DNA of 64,000 bases. Origin: Trichostrongylus colubriformis (Eukaryota > Nematoda > Chromadorea > Rhabditida > Trichostrongylidae). The position numbers and the translations under genes were made by a program. The notes below the pieces were generated by a model, which was given only the letters and a program-made list of their open reading frames with translations, did not search any database and was not told the DNA's origin. Every line of letters begins with the position of its first letter. The stretch's first letter is position 1. Positions 24,180 through 34,299 of this stretch are shown one piece after another. The stretch covers positions 55,942,727 to 56,006,726 of the forward strand of contig OZ022259.1 of assembly GCA_963978905.1 (NCBI GenBank), in the 5' to 3' direction.

Positions 24180-24880
24180 TCAAGTAGTGCTGCGCCACCA
24201 GCTCGCACGCGCCCATACCGTCCTCGCGACGCGAATTTCTTGGTCTAATGGCATACACCCTGTGCACCCTACTGTATGGGTGCGTGAGTACCCTTAGGTC
24301 AGATCCCGCACGTGCTGCGCGACGTTTGCCCGCGAGGTTGCTGGACGTGATGGAACATTCGAGTAATAGCGTAATAAAAGCGGCGACCGTGTTCTATGCC
24401 TATTGTAATCATTTAACCGCTGCATTGAATTTGTTGCACACTTAAGTCCGTTTTACCAACGAGAATTCGAGGTTTTTACTTCACCATTTGTTGATTACAG
24501 CATTCTCCATATTCTCTTCTCCTGAAACCTCAGCATGATGTTTAGATTATCTGTAAGCTGCTTTGTAGAACGCGGTTTCTAGGTGGGTCAACTTTATCAA
24601 CAGCCTGACCTTACAACCCTTTCGTCGTCTTCAGAGGCCTTGAAAGTGAATCGAAGTTCGATGACCCTTCACTCACCCGATCGAGCGCCAAAAGCTAGCA
24701 TTTCGGACTTACCCATTCAATCCATGGAGACGTCGAGTAGACGAAAGCAAGAAGTTGAACTCACCCCGTGATCCACCGCAAGTGGTGGGACGTCGCTACC
24801 GACTCTTTTTAGTAAGCGTGCGACCGAAAATTACTATACGGCGGTGATGACAAAGTGACGGTGCTGTCAGTCGCGACATC
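24180..24880. other. Sequence between family-A copy 2 and the Penelope-like fragment
   Basis: No gene recognised. The stretch at 24,590-24,780 may be the 3' untranslated tail of the adjacent minus-strand Penelope-like fragment, but I cannot show this. Confidence 0.3.
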
Positions 24881-24882
24881 TT

Positions 24883-25540
24883 GATAGCCCACAAAGCAGA
24901 ACAAATGACAAGAATTCACCTATTACTGAGTGACCCTCATTTCTGTTGTTCATCATTGATTCTCACAGATATCCAATACGCTTCTAATTCCTTCCTTTGT
25001 GAAATCGGGTCTTATGTGACAGCATTTTGCACTTCACGTCATAGTCATTCCTGCTCTGGTGTTCACGCCTGTCTCTTCCAAGTGGTGTTGTTATTGTTCA
25101 ATTCCTCCTACTGGCCAAATGTTCATTAATACGCGTTATCAAAACGCAGCTGATCTCCCCAATATTGCCATAGCATGCCCTATATTCAATCTCATAAACC
25201 ACATCAGAGTTTGTACAGTCTCCTGTCTTACCGCAGGGGCATATTACGCAGTTCTCTGAAACACATTTGCAATCGTAGAGCCAGTTGCGCACTAGATAAC
25301 GGTTAATACTGTCGTTCAGAATATTGACAAGAACATCGTTTTGAAGCTGAGCAACTGACTTATTGCATGAGAACGGTCAAAAGTAAAGGGCAGACACAAA
25401 AGTACGCGGCTTGGAAGGGTGTTGTCATGCCGAGATTCGAAGAAGAGAAAACTTGGAAATACATAAAGTACCGCGACAGTTCTTCTCTCTGGTCCGCGAA
25501 ACTCTATCGCTTTGCCAAAGAGTAGTCGTCGTCCCAAGTC
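24883..25540 (-). mobile_element. Penelope-like retroelement fragment with GIY-YIG endonuclease region
   Basis: Read on the minus strand, 25,440-25,300 aligns with the plus-strand copy at 27,360-27,490 (TTTGTGTCTGCCCTTTA, GTTCTTG(T/C)CAATATTCTG, TATCT..GTGCGCAAC). It continues where that copy stops: a Cys-rich linker CENCVICPCGKTGDC, then VVYEIEYRACYGNIGE (a degraded form of the VVYxIxCxxC...YIGE block of GIY-YIG nucleases) and INEHLASRR. A tail ending in a FVLLCGL-like stretch reaches about 24,885. Stop codons interrupt the tail. Penelope-like elements encode a reverse transcriptase followed by this nuclease. This fragment keeps the linker and nuclease but not the RT. Confidence 0.7.
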
Positions 25541-25659
25541 CTAGAAGTTCCTCCAGCGATGCCAAACTATAGACGTGTTACCACGCTTCATAGTGAATAA
25601 GAAGATCGGTGCACCATGTGGCTTATCCGAAGATAAGAAGGATATATCGACATATGTTA

Positions 25660-27540
25660 AGTGTTGGATCAAGGAAAAAGTCATTGTATTGTATTTGTCA
25701 TTGCTGAATTGCGTTTCGGCAGAGACGGCATGCCGTCGTCTTCTCCTGGCCGGACTTTGATGAGGGTGGAAGGAGAGTCGAAGTTGATCGCGACTCTATT
25801 CGAAGGACAAAGCCTTCTTTGTGCAAAATACAACAGACTTGTTCAATCGCGTGGAGAAATCTGTAATAGCAAAGAACGAAACGCCTCTGTGGACCACCGA
25901 AATGACGTCATCCACACTGAACGTGATAATCAATCGGTTAGAGTCACTGTCATCGGAGACACTCATCTCTCGCCCAGTGCATTGCGTCTTCTTTATCTTG
26001 GCACATAGTTTTCGATTGCACAGCGCTTCAACTCATTCACGTATCGAAGAACTGGGGGGGGGGGAGGTCTGCGAAGACTGGGAAATCAGGTATGAGCTTA
26101 GTATGGAAGCCAATTAAACCCGCCGAACAATTCACTCACCTCTCGTACCTCTCGGGGCACACTGTCAGCAACACCATGCAACACCATTTCCACGCACTTT
26201 CCATAGAAAACCTCCTCCTGATCCAAAAGTTGGCGTCCATTCTGAATCTTTTTGTCAGTTACAGGTGGGTTCAAAGAGGTGTGTGAGGTAAGATTGAATG
26301 GTATGATACGTAACTCCTTGAGCGATAAAGGTAAGTGCGTAGTGATGCCACGAAGTCTTGACCGGAGCATCAGAGAACTCCATCTGCGAGATTCCTCGAC
26401 GTACCGCCGCTCTAAAGGTCGAAGAATTCCGCTCCCAGTGCAATCGCTTGAACCGAGTCTGGTAACACTAGGAAGATCTGCAGATGACAGCAAACTGGTC
26501 TCTAGGCTTAAGGCAGGTTGTCCCAGATGTCCTGTGTTCTACAGTCTGATCAAGACTCACCAGCTTTCTTCTAAATATGTGGCACAAAATTATTCCTTAA
26601 AACTCACTCTGCGCTCGGATATATCCTGGCTGCGCTGTAAAGTCATTCGACGTCATCTCTTTGTTCACAAACGTCCAAAACGACATGGCTCTACTAGCAT
26701 TGTCCGGAATGCTTGATAGGCATCATAGTAACATTGACACCTTTGGATAGAGTGAAATAACATCATGACTGTGGTTAAGAAGTGTCTTAGTTGTGACATA
26801 TTTAAATGGTCAGGTTCCTACTACTCGCAAATCAGAGGTTCAGCTATGGGTCAGCGTTTTGCACCACTTCTTGAGATAGAGAGATAATAGACACTTTCTT
26901 GAGATAATACTTTATGAGTGGAATTGAAGAACCGGTGCTGGATCGCATGCCACTGATGTACTGCAGCTACATCGATGATTGTATCAATAACATCAACGCA
27001 ACGCAGTCTGAGATGGATGAATGCTTCCGTATTCTTAACGAACATCGAGCTCACTCGAGAGACACCAACGACTGGTTGGATCCATTATCTTAACACCCAG
27101 GTGAAAGTGTCCGACGGGATGAAGCGTCGGGTGGTACGAAAAGGAAGCTTTGAAGAATTCAGGTCCACGCGAAGGGCCCACTCCATTGCTATAAAGAGAG
27201 CTGTTGTAAGCAACATAATCAAGACTGCTACAGCAGTATGCACGGGTAGCGAGGAAATACGAGAATCAGTCGCGTTAGCTTCCCGTGTAGCTTCAAAACG
27301 GCTATACTCAACCATCGTACCACGTTAGAACAATCCCTGATTACAGAGAACTACCTTCCAGGACCGCGCACCTTTGTGTCTGCCCTTTATCACTGACACA
27401 TTCTCCTCAGCATTACGTCCATGCCTAGTTCGTGCTCGCTTCGAAACATTGTTCTTGCCAATATTCTGGAAGACAGTATTAAACGTTATCTTGTGCGCAA
27501 CAAGCTCCACGATTGCGGATGTGTTTCGGAGAGTTGCGTA
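25660..27540 (+). mobile_element. Penelope-like retroelement, broken, RT region
   Basis: Several frames carry pieces in the expected order: an N-terminal LSPSALRLLYLG block (25,965-26,005), a CPVFYSLIKTH block (26,540-26,575, the PxxYxLPKTHK motif of Penelope-like RTs), a YYSQIRGSAMGQRFAPLL block (26,818-26,870), YCSYIDDCINN with the YIDD catalytic motif (26,958-26,990), and AHSIAIKRAVVSNIIKTAT (27,179-27,235). Frameshifts and stops separate them. The copy ends at about 27,538, in the linker before the nuclease. It is a non-functional relic; the neighbouring minus-strand fragment overlaps it by only about 150 bp of homologous sequence, so they are two insertions. Confidence 0.7.
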
Positions 27541-27569
27541 ATTCGCTTGTAAGTTAAGACTTACTTACT

Positions 27570-27860
27570 TAGGTTACTTAGGCGACCCGTTCCTCAGCAA
27601 ACGATTGACTTTGCGCGGGTCCCAACCTCTAATCCATTTGTAATGGGCACGTGAGTTCTCTTGAGCACCATCGGATAGTGGCAGAGCTCCATCGGTCATC
27701 AGTGCGCCGCAGCAGATGCCCTGCGTAGCGATGTTTTGATTCGTCGTCGTATGCAATCACATCCTTTATCCTACACATGGCTCTGATGTCAGAGCTGTGC
27801 AGGCCAAGTCTCCGTTGCCGGACATGTTGAGCCAGCGCGTCTTCTTACGGCTGTGATGAA
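27570..27860 (-). mobile_element. RTE-like non-LTR retrotransposon, C-terminal coding remnant
   Basis: On the minus strand a frame reads RIKDVIAYDDESKHRYAGHL then LRRTDDRWSSATIRW, the KHRxAGHxxRRxDxRW motif typical of the C-terminal end of RTE-type reverse transcriptase proteins in nematodes. The frame is broken near 27,640. It directly follows the end of the Penelope-like copy. No 5' part is present. Confidence 0.6.
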
Positions 27861-27869
27861 GAACCTAAA

Positions 27870-29015
27870 GGGAGCTTTTTATCTAGATTTACAAAGCACC
27901 CAAACCCTGAACCTCAGGCAATCATCGTAGACATGCTTCATGACTTATGAATCCTAGTTACCCAACTATTCCGCGCAACCTAGCCCTTGATCCCATGAAT
28001 TTGGCCCCTTTGCAATATTCAAAGCGCGTTCAAGGTTGCTTTCATACTCTGAGGCGCTGCCGGCGAAGACGCACAATATGGAAGCAACGTACGAGAAACG
28101 CGAGCCGGAGCTTGTCCGACTGAAACATTCGAGTAAAATGGATCAATTCACACCTTCCAAGGTGTTAAATTCATGATTATGTTTACGTTGCGTTTATGGT
28201 ATGGTTGTGTTATGTTATGGCATGTTTTTTGAATATCAGTTACGTACTTCGTTTACCTAAGGGCATAATTGCAATAATTAACTACTTGGTCTGCTCTTTA
28301 TATCCTTTCAGAAAGATTGGGTTTAGTTTTTCCAGCAGCCGTATTCGGGGTTGTTTAGAAGGAGTTGAACGCCTACAAATCGCACTTTATTTATAGAAGA
28401 TAAGCAAATAAATTTGGTAGATGAAAAGCGTAGTAATCTGTAAGTAAAGGTGTTACGCTGATATGGGTGTCGGAAGACGATTTCATGAACTAAAAAGAGC
28501 CCAGGGAGCGCATAGACGGAATGTGACGGACAAAGTCTTTGGTGAAGGATGCTGTGTAGACTCGTCAAAGCCCTTCCTTGGTCAGTACACTCTCAGTGAT
28601 GAAGCTGCTACCATAGTAAGCTTCAATCAACTGCGTATTGCTAGCACCTATCATGGATGGGTGGGTTTGATCGATACATCAGTATCGATCATCAGGAGAG
28701 CGGAAAACATGTTTCCGACGAGTGAGGAGGGTCCCATCTTGAAGTCTTTGTCCGTTGCTTTCGTTTTTCTTCTGTTGCTCTACTTGGCAAACCCTAATTC
28801 CTTTTTAAAGAACATCAAGCTACCGCCTCTGTCATTTTCCTTGTGACCCTGACATTTGCGTCGTCAACGAGGGAATGGCAGATACAACGCAGGCGAGTGA
28901 GCTAACAACAATGCGACCTCATTTACCTGCTTTATAACTCGGTAGCCCACATTATAGTGAAGATCGTAAAGATCACTAGGGCAGAAGGTAGTGAACCAAG
29001 TGATACACAGCTAGC
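27870..29015. other. No recognised gene; one unassigned 127-codon frame
   Basis: The + frame at 28,463-28,846 contains a hydrophobic SVAFVFLLLLYLANP stretch, and an opposite-strand frame over 28,640-28,760 also looks coding. I cannot assign either and see no splice support. Confidence 0.3.
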
Positions 29016-29020
29016 TAGCA

Positions 29021-29396
29021 CCGGGTGTGTAGACTTATGCGAATTTTCGCTTTGCGACGTCGCACTCGCGACGCCGGCAGCACAACTTGCCGCGGACGGT
29101 TGGAGTTCCGCTCAGGACGCAAGGGTCTGGTACCATGGAGGCCTTTCAAGAAATAGCTGTTTATCTCATCATTATCTGAAAACAGTGACGTTTGTGCCAT
29201 AAAAGGGCAAAATATTAACATAAAATCAAAAGAAACGATAGCATTACATGATAACAACCCTAATTGAGAAATAATTAATTCGGGAGTAAAACTCCAAATG
29301 GAGTGTCACAATGTAAGCAAACACACGCGACGAAATCCGCGGCGCCGCTCGCCGCGCGCGGCCGCGCAAAAATTCGACATGAGGCTACACACCCGC
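29021..29396. repeat. Foldback MITE with about 35-bp diverged ends
   Basis: CCGGGTGTGTAGACTTATGC..GAATTTTCG at 29,021 is mirrored by GCAAAAATTCGACATGAGGC and TACACACCCGC ending at 29,396. GC-rich inner shoulders (CGACGTCGCACTCGCG / CCGCTCGCCGCGCGCGG) recall the element at 1,020-1,278. Confidence 0.6.
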
Positions 29397-29404
29397 TATC
29401 TCCG

Positions 29405-29983
29405 GTTGCCTGGTGCGCACTACTGTGCGCGTAACACGAAGAGCGTCAGTATATCGGTCGGCACCAATTTTTTTTTACAAACTTTAATCTTAGATTGTAA
29501 TTCGCTCCGCCCATTGTAAACGGTTCTCCGCTTATTTTGAGTGTATTCAAAATAGCACGGACATAGGTTACTTATACCGACTTTTCCTGGCATGAAGGCT
29601 GCTTCATGACTCTGTTAGGAGTCTTATAAGGACCGCTTACTCGAGATGCGCTCCGCCCACTGTGCCCGAGCTTCTTTCAGGCTTTCAGAGCTCATTCCTG
29701 AGCTGAGTTCATCTCGAACCCAACTGACCATTTCCGGTCTGAAAACGGGTCATTCCAGTGCACGCCCCGCCTACCGTAGGCGGAGCTTAACTTTGCCTAT
29801 GTACGGTCTTTGTGTCCCATGCCCTACTCATTCAACACTTGTCCCCATCTCCAAAGGTCGTTTTTCATATAGTACCTAATTTCGTGACAGACGGACGAAC
29901 GGATGGAGGGACGGATGGACGAAGGGGCGGACGGACGGAGGGCTGTACAGACAGAGGAAGTCTTCAATATATAGTAGGGATCG
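29405..29983. repeat. Repeat-B, complete copy 1
   Basis: It starts at a short hairpin (TGGTGCGCACTACTGTGCGC) and passes through GCTCCGCCCA blocks, ACGCCCCGCC..GGCGGAGCTTAACTT and TTTCGTGACAGACGGACG. It ends at an AATATATAGTAGGGAT tail. The same order is seen at 45,108-46,213 and across 48,430-48,719 plus 58,373-59,140. No coding sequence. A G/A-rich GACGGACG simple repeat lies near the end. Confidence 0.7.
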
Positions 29984-30261
29984 CACAACGAGAAGTCTTT
30001 TAGACTTTGAGGAAGGACGTCCACGTATCTGTTGGTAGGGGATCTTATCACTGTGAGATGGGCAAGCCTGTCATCACTGAGATCATCCCACCCCCATCAA
30101 ACCTTTGCGAGGACGCTGATGTCCGCTGCCTGAGATGAGTCTCTTCCTCAACCCTAAATTCCTTAAAATGCTTATGAAGCTGTGGTATTGCAGATGCTTT
30201 ACTCGTTGATCCATTATCTGCTGCATATCCAGTGAGAAGATTTTGATAATTTTCAATGTTG

Positions 30262-30306
30262 ATAGCTGCTGATTTTCGCCGCAGCCCGCGATGCGAAAGT
30301 TGTTAC
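30262..30306. repeat. SINE, left part, split by a Tc1/mariner element
   Basis: CCGCAGCCCGCGATGCGAAA then GTTGTTA matches 63,800-63,842. At 63.8 kb the sequence continues without interruption into GCTGAGTTATGGGCAAAA; here it resumes only at 31,607 after the transposon. Confidence 0.7.
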
Positions 30307-30307
30307 A

Positions 30308-31606
30308 ACAGGGTGGCTCATAAGTATGTTCGCATGGAACAGTACCGGTAAAAGATCATTAAAACACATTTTCACAACACAAATTTATTTTTAAAAAACA
30401 ACAACAAAAAGAACTATTTTTCACAAAAGATGTTCGAAGTGACCGCCTCGGCTTTGATACAGGCTCGAAGTCTCTCCTCGACTGACTGCACGGTGGCACG
30501 TAGGTACTCTGTGTCGATCTCGTTCCACGCTTTCGTCAACGTAACCTTCAGCGAATCCAGGTCTTGGTAATTTCGACAGCTGACTTTCTGCTCCAAATAA
30601 CCCCAGACGGAGAAATCCATTGGGTTCAAGTCGGGGGAGTTAGACGGGCACACATCCTTGTCCCAAAAGCCAGGAAAATGCGTTCACAGAACTAGAGAGT
30701 GGACTTTGCCGGATGTGCGGGGGCCCAGTCCTGTTGAAGCACACATCTTCCATCGGGGAATTTGGACTGAACCCAGGGAAGAAGAACATCACGTAGGATT
30801 TCTTCCTGGTAAGTTTGGGCGTTGATTTTGACCGATCTCTCGACGAAAACCAGGGGAGTTTTGTCCTCAGAGGTGATTCCGGCCCAAACCATCACGGATT
30901 TTGGAAAAAGCGACCTGGTGCGTACAACACGTTGTCCGGAGTTTCCGCTTGACGGACGCAGCAGCTGCCTTTGGTTTTGTGAGTTGGGGGCTGCTTGAAT
31001 AGTTAATATCTTCTCATCGGTCCAGATGATATCGGAGGTGCGTGCCTCGCCCAACTTTTGCATCAAAACTTTGGCTTTCCTCAATCGGTTCTCCTTGTTT
31101 GCAGGCGTTAGCATCTGTCCACGAAAGATGCGATAAAGATGCGATACGGAATGCCAGGTTACATTTGACAATTCTCTGGACGGTTCTTCGGGAGACTCGT
31201 AGATCTGAAGCAAGTTTGTTGAGGCTTCGCTGGTTGTTGCGCCTGATCCTTTCTCGGATGACCTTACGAAGCTGTGGCGTGTTGACAGTAACGGGACGGC
31301 CGCTTTTCTTCTTCGGCTGGACTGACCCTGTCTCCCTGTACTGCTTCACGATCTTCTGGACGGTCCTTGGATTCACCCTGAGGAGGCGAGCAATGTCCGC
31401 AGCCTTGTGCCCATTGTCGACCAGAAGTGGAATAGTTTCGCGATGTGCAGTAGGTCGCATTTTTGAGGAACTGATACCCCATATTGGCACAAGTATATAC
31501 ACCCCCTGTGAAACGGGAAACAATATTGGTGTAGCGAATCGAAACGGTATTGGAATTTTTAGAAGGTTTTGAAAAATGCGAACATACTTATGAGCCACCC
31601 TGTAAT
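30308..31606 (-). mobile_element. Tc1/mariner-superfamily transposon with broken transposase
   Basis: Ends CAGGGTGGCTCATAAGTATG and CATACTTATGAGCCACCCTG are inverted repeats of about 27 bp with TA at the right border. On the minus strand an N-terminal frame starts at MRPTAHRETIPLL (about 31,459) with a helix-turn-helix ADIARLLRVNPRTVQKIVKQ and a second one around RVSRRTVQRIVK. It shifts frame near 31,110 into IWTDEKILTIQ (first Asp) and VLQQDWAPAH (second Asp), then shifts again into SPDLNPMDFSVWGYLE (third Asp) and ends at 30,414. The second-to-third Asp spacing is about 36-37 residues once the frameshift is allowed for, closer to a DD37D than a DD34 type. At least two frameshifts and a stop make it inactive. 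Confidence 0.85.
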
Positions 31607-31737
31607 ATGCTAAGTTATGGGCAAAAGCTTTGGTGTCGGACGGGACTCGAACCCCACGCACTCCACGCTTTCCGGGCATACGTGCTAATCCATTACACTA
31701 CCGACACCCCTTTCGCCTTAACTCAGCTTCTGAATCT
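31607..31737 (-). repeat. SINE, right part, with tRNA-like head
   Basis: The minus strand from 31,707 to 31,633 folds like a tRNA: acceptor GTGTCGG/CCGACAC, D-arm GTGT/GCAC, anticodon arm TATGC/GCGTG around a CCGGAAA loop, A-box TAGTGTAATGG and B-box GGTTCGAGTCC. The T-stem is only partly paired and position 33 is C instead of T, so a tRNA-derived SINE is more likely than a working tRNA. The flank CAAAAGCTTTGGTGTCGG matches the copy at 63.8 kb. Confidence 0.65.
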
Positions 31738-32520
31738 ATTGGGTTGAGGAATAAGTCCTTGCCGTTTCATCTCCGTTTTGCACACTGTTCCTTTCATCCT
31801 TCGACGAAGCTTATATATGCTTTCGATAGAGCTTTTTTTGCTCTACTAGACGCCAATATCTGTTTTCCGATTTCTTCGACTACCTGAAATTTATGAGGTC
31901 TGGAATGAAGTAATCTGAAGGCAAAAAGTTGGCGTTTGCGCACCTCATCTGCTCGTCTGCCCTCGAGATCAAAAAATGTATGTGTATATGTTTTCGATAG
32001 AGCTTTTTCAGCTCTACAAAATGGTACCACTTATTATTCAAATCGCTCAGTTTTTTGCTGTTTTTAAGACTCACAAATGCAGTACTCGCAAAAGTGTGCA
32101 CTTTTGTTATCTCCTCTTCCTCGCCTACCATCGAGATTGGCGAGAATGTGCATATATGCATTTGATAGAGCTTTTCTTGCTCTACAAGATGATACCACTC
32201 ATTTTTTGTATCCTCTCATATTTTAGCATGTAGAAATAAGCTTCCACTTGTTTTTCAACTCAAAATTGCGTAATGAAAGTAATTTGTTTGGCGGAGTGTT
32301 CTGTGTCATTTGATAGAGCTCCCTCCGCTCTACAAGGGAGTGTTTATAGTGTTTGTTCTAATAAATTTTTGACATTTTTTAGATCATTCAAAAGTCGACG
32401 AAATCGAGCATTTTCGTCAAATGGTGTCAAACTTTTCGTCGACTTTTAGGTGATCTAAAATATGTCAAAAATTTATTAGAACATAAACCATAAACACTGT
32501 CTTGTAGAGCGGAGAGATCC
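31738..32520. repeat. Phased-hairpin foldback element, copy 2, right arm truncated
   Basis: The left arm (31,738 to about 32,390) matches the 16.3-kb element throughout (GGGTTGAGGAATAAGT start, AACCTC/ATTTATGAGGT and TTGATCTCGAGGGC-like blocks, GTCGACGAAATCGA centre). It keeps four TAGAGC..GCTCTA hairpins at 31,827, 31,998, 32,166 and 32,314. The right arm runs only to about 32,520 and then breaks off in GAGCGGAGAGATCCTCG, where family-A sequence begins. Confidence 0.8.
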
Positions 32521-32525
32521 TCGTT

Positions 32526-32907
32526 GATCTCTCGTTGATCCTCAACGCGGGCGAGCCAAGAGGGGGTAATCCGGACGAAACTCCCATTGTCATACTGCCA
32601 AGTAAACACAAAGGAAGGTTTGAAATACGACAGCATTTCTCTGGAGTGAGCTTTAGGCTGAAACTGCGAGAGCGCGCTGCAATACCTTCGATCTCACCGC
32701 ATATCCTTGACCGCTTCCATCGTAGCCGACCAGGTATCACGTCGATAGGAGGCGGGGTCGAAAGATCATCGAAAGACGGCAGCTCTTATCTGTTGCGCTT
32801 CACCGGGATTTCGCCACAGATAGCCTTCTTAGGCTCATAGTTTCCATGTGAGTAACTTTTTTTCAGGGATTTCTCAATAATCACATCACCCTAATGCTGT
32901 CTTTGAG
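32526..32907. repeat. Family-A TIR element, copy 3, 5'-truncated
   Basis: It shares AAGTAAACACAAAGGAAGGT, GCGCGCTGCAATACCTTCGA and ATTTCGCCACAGATAGCC with copies 1 and 2 and ends CCCTAATGCTGTCTTTGA. The left terminus is missing at the junction with the truncated foldback element. Confidence 0.65.
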
Positions 32908-32913
32908 CTTTAA

Positions 32914-33316
32914 AGGAATCGTCCATGGGAAAATGAGCTTTTGCGTTACCCATATGTTTATGTTGTATTTGCCTAATATGGGCCACATGCAATATTTCAC
33001 GCGAAAAAATGTGAATCTGGCTGAGATACAACACCACAATGTACGTCCGGAGCCTCGACCCGTCGTCCGCCGCCATTGGGAACGGAGAGTGATACTGTTT
33101 ACGTAACTTTGTGTTTCTACAATGCGTCTCCGACCACGGCGGACGACGAGACGAGGCTTTCACTCGGAGGCTCCGCCCACCCGGACGCACATTGTGGTGT
33201 TGTATCTCAGCCAGATTCACATTTTTCGCGTGAAATTCTGCATGAGGCCCAAATTAGGCAAATACAACATAAACATATGGATGACACAGAAACTCATTGT
33301 TTCGTGGACGATTCCT
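32914..33316. repeat. Palindromic TTAA-type MITE, copy 1
   Basis: It starts AGGAATCGTCCATGG after a TTAA and ends CGTGGACGATTCCT before TCGA, a mutated TTAA. The arms mirror each other through TTTATGTTGTATTTGCCTAA, TTCACGCGAAAAAATGTGAA and TCTGGCTGAGATACAACAC. The target type and palindromic form fit piggyBac-mobilised MITEs (inference). Confidence 0.75.
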
Positions 33317-33404
33317 TCGATGCTCATTGCTTCACGGTTCGGTGCCGATATTGGCCAACTGGCTCAACACATTATGTGTGAGCTATGGTAAATATACCAT
33401 TCAG

Positions 33405-33535
33405 AAGCTGAGTTAAAGCAAAATGGGTGTCGGTAGTGTAATGGATTAGCACATATGCCCAGAATGCATGGAATGCGGGTTCGAGTCCCTTCCGACACCG
33501 AAGTTTTTGCCGATAACTCATCAAACTTGTAACAC
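33405..33535 (+). repeat. tRNA-related SINE copy
   Basis: The head at 33,427-33,499 folds like a tRNA: acceptor GTGTCGG/CCGACAC, A-box TAGTGTAATGG, anticodon arm TATGC/GCATG around CCAGAAT, B-box GGTTCGAGTCC. The T-stem has two mismatched or weak positions and position 33 is C. The tail GAAGTTTTTGCCGATAACTC corresponds to the tail at 63,935-63,960. A weakly functional tRNA cannot be excluded from sequence alone. Confidence 0.6.
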
Positions 33536-33868
33536 CAGTGAGAAGAGCCATTTTTGGATGAGATGGTGAATTTAAAGGTGGCAGAGGCAATAATTCACTT
33601 ATTCATCGAAGACGAATGCAGGGGTGCTGTGTAGTGCGACCAGAAAAGTTGAAATGAAGCATGAGAACGCCTTAGTGGCTCCACTATACTCTTTGTTGTT
33701 CCCCGCGGGTACGAGTTTCGGCGCACCTCATCACTTACCTAGTGTCACGCGGTTCTTAAATATGTGGCAGTGATAAGCAGTGGAATGGTGCGCTCGTTTT
33801 GAAGTTCTGCACACGGAGGAGTCTGCTGCACATCAAACGACTGTTAAAATTCAAAGCACGCCTATTAA

Positions 33869-34292
33869 AGGAATCGTCCACGGAGAATGAGTTTATTGTG
33901 TTACCCATATATTTATGTTGTATTTGCCTAATGTTGGCCTCATGCAAAATTTCACGCGAAAAAAAGTGAATCTGGCTGAGATACAGCACCGCAAAGTGCG
34001 GTCCCAGTGGGCCGGGCCTCCGTGTAAAAGCCTCGTCCCGTCTTCCGCCGCCGTTAGGAACGGAGAGTGGGATTGTTTACGTAACCTTCTGTTCCTACAA
34101 TGCGTCTCAGACCACGGCGGACGCGGTACGAGGCTTTTACACGGAGGCCCCGCCCCGCTGGGACCGCTTTGTGTTGCTGTATCTCAGCCAGATTCACATT
34201 TTTTCGCGTGAAATTTTGCATGAGGCCAACATTAGGCAAATACAACGTAAATATATGGGTAACACAAAAACTCATTTTCGTGGACGATTCCT
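33869..34292. repeat. Palindromic TTAA-type MITE, copy 2, intact target duplication
   Basis: It is flanked by TTAA at 33,865-33,868 and 34,293-34,296. The ends AGGAATCGTCCACGG / CGTGGACGATTCCT are exact mirrors. The arms share all landmarks with copy 1; the centre holds a GC-rich mirror (GAGGCTTTTACACGGAGGCC and its complement). Confidence 0.85.
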
Positions 34293-34299
34293 TTAACCT

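Noticed and set aside
24630..24660. Hammerhead-like core (CTGAAGA..CGAAA) on the minus strand beside the Penelope-like fragment
   Set aside because: The short CGACG between the core boxes cannot form a proper stem, and flanking stems are not evident.
33427..33499. A functional serine-type tRNA gene
   Set aside because: The acceptor, D and anticodon arms pair, but the T-stem is poor, base 33 is C, there is no long variable arm, and the same tail recurs in SINE copies at 31.6 and 63.9 kb.
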